NCBI RefSeq assembly: GCF_006385575.1
Contig: NZ_CP041040.1
Coordinates: 1,302,001-1,366,000 of the forward strand
Length of the DNA stretch: 64,000 bases
DNA from: Microbacterium foliorum
GTDB taxonomy: Bacteria; Actinomycetota; Actinomycetes; Actinomycetales; Microbacteriaceae
Direction of reading: 5' to 3'
Shown: positions 60,628 through 64,000 of the stretch, one piece after another
Layout of the letters: each line of letters opens with the position of its first letter
Position numbering within the stretch: the first letter of the stretch is position 1
Made by a program: the position numbers and the translations under genes
The notes under the pieces: model-generated
What the model saw: only the letters and a program-made list of their open reading frames with translations
What the model was told of the DNA's origin: nothing
The model's database searches: none

Positions 60628-61230
60628 TCAGACCAGCGCCCCGGCCTCCGCCCTCGCCGGCCGGCCGCGCTTCGGCCGCTCGGACGTCAGCTCCAGAGCG
60701 AGCGTGTGCTGGGGATGCTGCGCGAGACGCGTCTGCACGTGGTCGAGCCAGCGGAGCTCGGCCTCCGCGGTGAAGATCATCGAGTCGACCACGAGAGACC
60801 ATGCGAGGCCTTGGGGACTGTCGTCCTCGCGCGACTCGCGCGCCGTGGTGAGATCCCCGAGATGCGCTTCGGACGCCGCACGCTGGGTCGCGATCACGCG
60901 GGTCGCGTCCGCGCCCGGAAGAGTCGCCGCGACGGCCAGCTTGATCGCGAGCTCGTCGCGCGTGGCTCGGCTCCGTGCAACGGGGGAATCCAGCCAACGG
61001 TCGACCTCGAACGCCCCGGCATCGGTGATCTCCCAGTACACATGCCCGTGCAGATCGGCCACTCCACGCTCGACGAGTCCGTCGCGCTCGAGGCGCTCGA
61101 GCGTGTTGTAGATCTGACCGACGTTGAGCGGCCAGACCGAACCGGTGCGTCGGTCGAACTCGTGGCGCAGCTGATAGCCGTAGCAGGGGCCCTGCGCGAG
61201 GATCGCGAGCAGACTCTGTCTGACCGACAT
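60628..61230 (-). CDS. PadR family transcriptional regulator
   Basis: A 200-residue regulator. The N-terminal winged helix is at 1-~85 (SVRQSLLAILAQGPCYGYQL; FDRRTGSVWPLNVGQIYNTL; RLERDGLVE), and the helical C-terminal dimerisation domain is of the Vir type (AFEVDRWLDSPV; LDHVQTRLAQHP). GGGAGG lies 7 bp before ATG 61230. The final ~20 residues are basic (ERPKRGRPARAEAG), an unusual extension. It is divergent from secA, with an AT-rich site between. The effector and targets are unknown; autoregulation is likely. Confidence 0.92.
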   Translation of the reverse strand: MSVRQSLLAILAQGPCYGYQLRHEFDRRTGSVWPLNVGQIYNTLERLERDGLVERGVADLHGHVYWEITDAGAFEVDRWLDSPVARSRATRDELAIKLAVAATLPGADATRVIATQRAASEAHLGDLTTARESREDDSPQGLAWSLVVDSMIFTAEAELRWLDHVQTRLAQHPQHTLALELTSERPKRGRPARAEAGALV

Positions 61231-61253
61231 ATGGACCTCCCGGTGTCGTGGAT

Positions 61254-61269
61254 CAATATATACATACTC
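61254..61269. promoter_or_regulatory. AT-rich putative PadR operator/promoter
   Basis: CAATATATACATACTC is strikingly AT-rich against the ~68-70% GC surroundings and contains the ATAC/ATAT half-sites common to PadR operators. Read on the minus strand it also holds a TATATT -10-like hexamer ~25 bp before the padR start. Confidence 0.45.
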
Positions 61270-61320
61270 GGAAACGTCAGGGCGGCGCGCCATGCAGACG
61301 ACGTGCAGGTCACGGACGGG

Positions 61321-61326
61321 TAACAT
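61321..61326 (+). promoter_or_regulatory. Candidate -10 box of secA
   Basis: TAACAT lies 69 bp before the secA GTG and 8 bp before an in-frame ATG at 61335, so it could give either a leadered secA or a 20-residue longer form. Confidence 0.35.
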
Positions 61327-61394
61327 GACAAGGTATGCCTGGCGCGTGCCCGACAAGCGGCGCCGCCGGAACCATCGACAGGGAGATGACATCT

Positions 61395-64000
61395 GTGGCG
61401 AATCCTCTTGAGAAGCTGCTGCGCGCGGGAGAGGGGCGGGTCATCCGTCGCCTGAACCAGGTGGTGAAGGCCGTGAACGCGCTGGAAGAGGACATCTCCA
61501 AGCTCACGGACGATGAACTGCGCAACGAGACCGTCGAGCTGCGCGAGCGCTTCGCGAAGGGCGAGTCGCTCGACCAGCTCATGCCCGAGGCGTTCGCCGC
61601 GGTGCGTGAGGCGGCGAAGCGCACGCTCGGGATGCGTGCGTACGACGTGCAGATCATGGGTGGTGCCGCTCTTCACCTCGGCAACATCGCCGAGATGAAG
61701 ACCGGTGAGGGCAAGACCCTGGTCGCCACCTTCCCCGCCTACCTGAATGCGATCGCGGGCGAGGGCGTCCACGTGATCACCGTCAACGACTTCCTCGCGA
61801 GCTACCAGGCCGAGCTCATGGGCCGCGTGTACCGGGCACTCGGCATGTCGACCGGAATCATCGTCTCGGGTCAGACTCCGGCAGTGCGTCGCGAGCAGTA
61901 TGCGTCTGACATCACCTACGGCACGAACAACGAGTTCGGCTTCGACTATCTTCGCGACAACATGGCGTGGCGCAAGGAAGACCTCGTCCAGCGCGAGCAC
62001 TACTTCGCGATCGTCGACGAGGTCGACTCGATTCTCATCGACGAGGCACGGACGCCGCTGATCATCTCCGGTCCGTCGTCGGGAGAGGCCAACCGCTGGT
62101 TCGCCGAGTTCGCGAAGATCGCCCGCACCCTCGAAGCAGGCGTCGACTACGAGGTCGATGAGAAGAAGCGCACGGTCGGCGTGCTCGAGCCCGGTATCGA
62201 GAAGGTCGAGGACTACCTCGGCATCGACAACCTGTACGAGTCCGCGAACACCCCGCTGATCTCCTTCCTCAACAACTCGATCAAGGCCCTCGCGCTCTTC
62301 AAGAAGGACACCGACTACGTCGTCATGAACGACGAGGTCATGATCGTCGATGAGCACACCGGCCGCATCCTGGTCGGACGTCGCTACAACGAGGGCATCC
62401 ACCAGGCCATCGAGGCGAAGGAGGCCGTGCCGGTCAAGGCCGAGAACCAGACTCTCGCCACGGTCACGCTGCAGAACTACTTCCGTCTCTACGACAAGCT
62501 CGCCGGCATGACCGGTACCGCCGAGACCGAGGCGGCCGAGTTCATGTCGACCTACAAGCTCGGTGTCATCCCGATCCCCACGAACCGGCCGATGGTCCGC
62601 AAGGATCAGTCCGATCTCGTCTACAAGAACGAGACCGCCAAGTTCGCCCAGGTCGTCGAGGACATCGCCGAGCGCCACGCGAACGGCCAGCCTGTGCTCG
62701 TCGGAACGGTCAGCGTCGAGAAGAGCGAGTACCTGTCGCGACTCCTCGCCAAGAAGGGCGTCAAGCACGAGGTCCTGAACGCGAAGAACCACGCGCGTGA
62801 GGCAGAGATCGTGGCGCGAGCAGGGCGCCTCGGCGCCGTCACGGTCGCTACCAACATGGCCGGTCGTGGAACCGACATCATGCTCGGCGGCAACGCCGAG
62901 TTCCTCGCGGTGCAGGAGCTCAAGGGCAAGGGGCTCGACCCCGTCGAGACGCCTGAGGAGTACGAGGTCGCGTGGGACGAGACCTACGAGGCGATGAAGG
63001 CGATCGTGGCCGAGGAGGCCGAGAAGGTCATCGAGGCCGGCGGCCTCTACGTCCTGGGCACCGAGCGCCACGAGTCGCGTCGTATCGACAACCAGCTGCG
63101 AGGCCGTTCCGGTCGTCAGGGTGACCCGGGCGAGAGCCGCTTCTACCTGAGCCTCACCGACGACCTGATGCGTCTGTTCCAGTCGGGGGCCGCCGAAGCG
63201 ATCCTGGCCCGCACCAACTTCCCCGACGACGTCCCGATCGAGTCGGGTCTCGTGTCGCGGGCCATCCGCAGCGCTCAGTCGCAGGTCGAGTCCCGCAACG
63301 CCGAGATGCGCAAGAACGTCCTCAAGTACGACGACGTCCTGAACCGCCAGCGAGAGGCGATCTACGCCGACCGCCGTCACATCCTGCAGGGCGACGACAT
63401 CGCCGACCGGGTACAGCACTTCATCGAAGACGCGATCAGCGGCGTGGTGCGGGATCACACCGGCGAGGGGCACAACGAGAGCTGGGACTTCGACGCACTC
63501 TGGACAGAGCTCAAGACGCTCTATCCGGTTAGTGTGACGATCGACGAGGTCGTCTCGGAGGCCGCAGGCCGCAAGGGCGGGATCACCGCGGACGGGCTGA
63601 CCCGTGAGCTGCTCTCCGACGCGAAGATCGCCTACGAGACCCGCGAGGAGTCGCTCGGAGAAGCGGCCACCCGCGAGCTCGAGCGTCGCGTCGTGCTCCA
63701 GGTTCTCGACCGTCGCTGGCGCGATCACCTCTACGAGATGGACTACCTCAAGGACGGCATCGGCCTTCGTGCGATGGCGCAGCGCGACCCGCTGATCGAG
63801 TACCAGCGTGAGGGCTACGCGATGTTCCAGTCGATGATGGGGCAGATCAAGGAGGAATCCGTCGGATACCTCTACAACCTCGAGGTCGAGGTTCGCCGCG
63901 CAGGCGACTCACAGACCGCCGAGGTCGAGGCCAAGGGCCTTGCCGAAGGTGCGGGAGACCAGCATCTCGAGTACTCCGCGGCGAACGACGCCGGCGAGGT
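61395..64000 (+). CDS. secA: Preprotein translocase ATPase SecA (SecA1), 3' end outside the window
   Basis: 868 codons of SecA are present. NBD1 has the Walker A loop [20 protein letters not shown] and DEAD-like [19 protein letters not shown]. The preprotein cross-linking domain begins after it. NBD2 shows [20 protein letters not shown] and [13 protein letters not shown], and [20 protein letters not shown] is the sensor/motif VI region. The helical scaffold ([20 protein letters not shown]) and wing follow, while the C-terminal linker is cut. SecA drives secretion through SecYEG in the membrane. GTG 61395 matches homologues starting [14 protein letters not shown], with GGGAG 9 bp before it; ATGs at 61386 and 61335 are in frame. 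Confidence 0.97.
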   Translation, partial: MANPLEKLLRAGEGRVIRRLNQVVKAVNALEEDISKLTDDELRNETVELRERFAKGESLDQLMPEAFAAVREAAKRTLGMRAYDVQIMGGAALHLGNIAEMKTGEGKTLVATFPAYLNAIAGEGVHVITVNDFLASYQAELMGRVYRALGMSTGIIVSGQTPAVRREQYASDITYGTNNEFGFDYLRDNMAWRKEDLVQREHYFAIVDEVDSILIDEARTPLIISGPSSGEANRWFAEFAKIARTLEAGVDYEVDEKKRTVGVLEPGIEKVEDYLGIDNLYESANTPLISFLNNSIKALALFKKDTDYVVMNDEVMIVDEHTGRILVGRRYNEGIHQAIEAKEAVPVKAENQTLATVTLQNYFRLYDKLAGMTGTAETEAAEFMSTYKLGVIPIPTNRPMVRKDQSDLVYKNETAKFAQVVEDIAERHANGQPVLVGTVSVEKSEYLSRLLAKKGVKHEVLNAKNHAREAEIVARAGRLGAVTVATNMAGRGTDIMLGGNAEFLAVQELKGKGLDPVETPEEYEVAWDETYEAMKAIVAEEAEKVIEAGGLYVLGTERHESRRIDNQLRGRSGRQGDPGESRFYLSLTDDLMRLFQSGAAEAILARTNFPDDVPIESGLVSRAIRSAQSQVESRNAEMRKNVLKYDDVLNRQREAIYADRRHILQGDDIADRVQHFIEDAISGVVRDHTGEGHNESWDFDALWTELKTLYPVSVTIDEVVSEAAGRKGGITADGLTRELLSDAKIAYETREESLGEAATRELERRVVLQVLDRRWRDHLYEMDYLKDGIGLRAMAQRDPLIEYQREGYAMFQSMMGQIKEESVGYLYNLEVEVRRAGDSQTAEVEAKGLAEGAGDQHLEYSAANDAGE

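Noticed and set aside
60894..63728. A 944-codon minus-strand open frame opposite secA and padR
   Set aside because: It mirrors the SecA coding frame, has no recognisable domain, and both true genes are certain.

Overview
The window is high-GC DNA with actinobacterial signatures: WhiB, MtrA-MtrB-LpqB, a ComF / long-form HPF / SecA1 run, MoxR-DUF58-DUF4129, many GTG starts, 4-bp ATGA/GTGA gene overlaps and many leaderless promoters. The gene order and protein types fit Microbacteriaceae (Microbacterium or a close relative); this is inferred from family resemblance, not from a search. I see no rRNA, tRNA, insertion sequence or CRISPR array. No gene-free stretch exceeds about 165 bp; the longest are 61231-61394 and 37075-37232.

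Positions 1-36000 form a large surface-polysaccharide locus. From left to right it holds: a Wzm/Wzt-type ABC exporter (partial ATPase); a plus-strand operon of a GT4, two GT2 enzymes and a DUF6541 membrane protein; a minus-strand Wzx-like flippase with a GT2; a lone GT2; a minus-strand GT2-DUF2304-GT2 operon; and a 761-residue secreted repeat protein. Next comes a long plus-strand operon, rmlA-rmlB-rmlCD (fusion)-two OafA-like acyltransferases-glf-wzm-wzt, giving dTDP-rhamnose, UDP-galactofuranose, O-acylation and a second ABC exporter. A complete pseudaminic acid set follows (PseB, PseC, PseF, a PseG-PseH fusion, PseI). Beside it lies a small protein with the sialylmotifs of family GT29, a good candidate for the enzyme that uses CMP-pseudaminate. 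The locus ends with a coiled-coil protein, a membrane-anchored Ser/Pro-rich protein, a GlfT2-like GT2, and two overlapping O-antigen ligase/polymerase-type proteins.

Positions 36000-64000 are core actinobacterial genes. They include manA, whiB (WhiB2/WhmD type), a giant membrane glycosyltransferase-like protein with its DUF5719 partner, a degenerate metallopeptidase-family protein, and DUF3499. Then follow an adaptor-ATPase-permease efflux operon, a divergent RDD / SpoIIM-like pair, and a five-gene minus-strand operon (membrane protein, DUF4129, DUF4350, MoxR, DUF58). The window closes with mtrA-mtrB-lpqB, comF, hpf, a coiled-coil protein, a PadR regulator, and secA truncated by the window edge.

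Read together, the left half predicts a rhamnose- and galactofuranose-containing, O-acylated cell-surface glycan that also carries pseudaminic acid. Export components of both the ABC-dependent and the Wzx/Wzy type are present. A recurring regulatory feature is a TANNNT hexamer 6-8 bp before the start codon, with no Shine-Dalgarno site, seen at ten genes on both strands.
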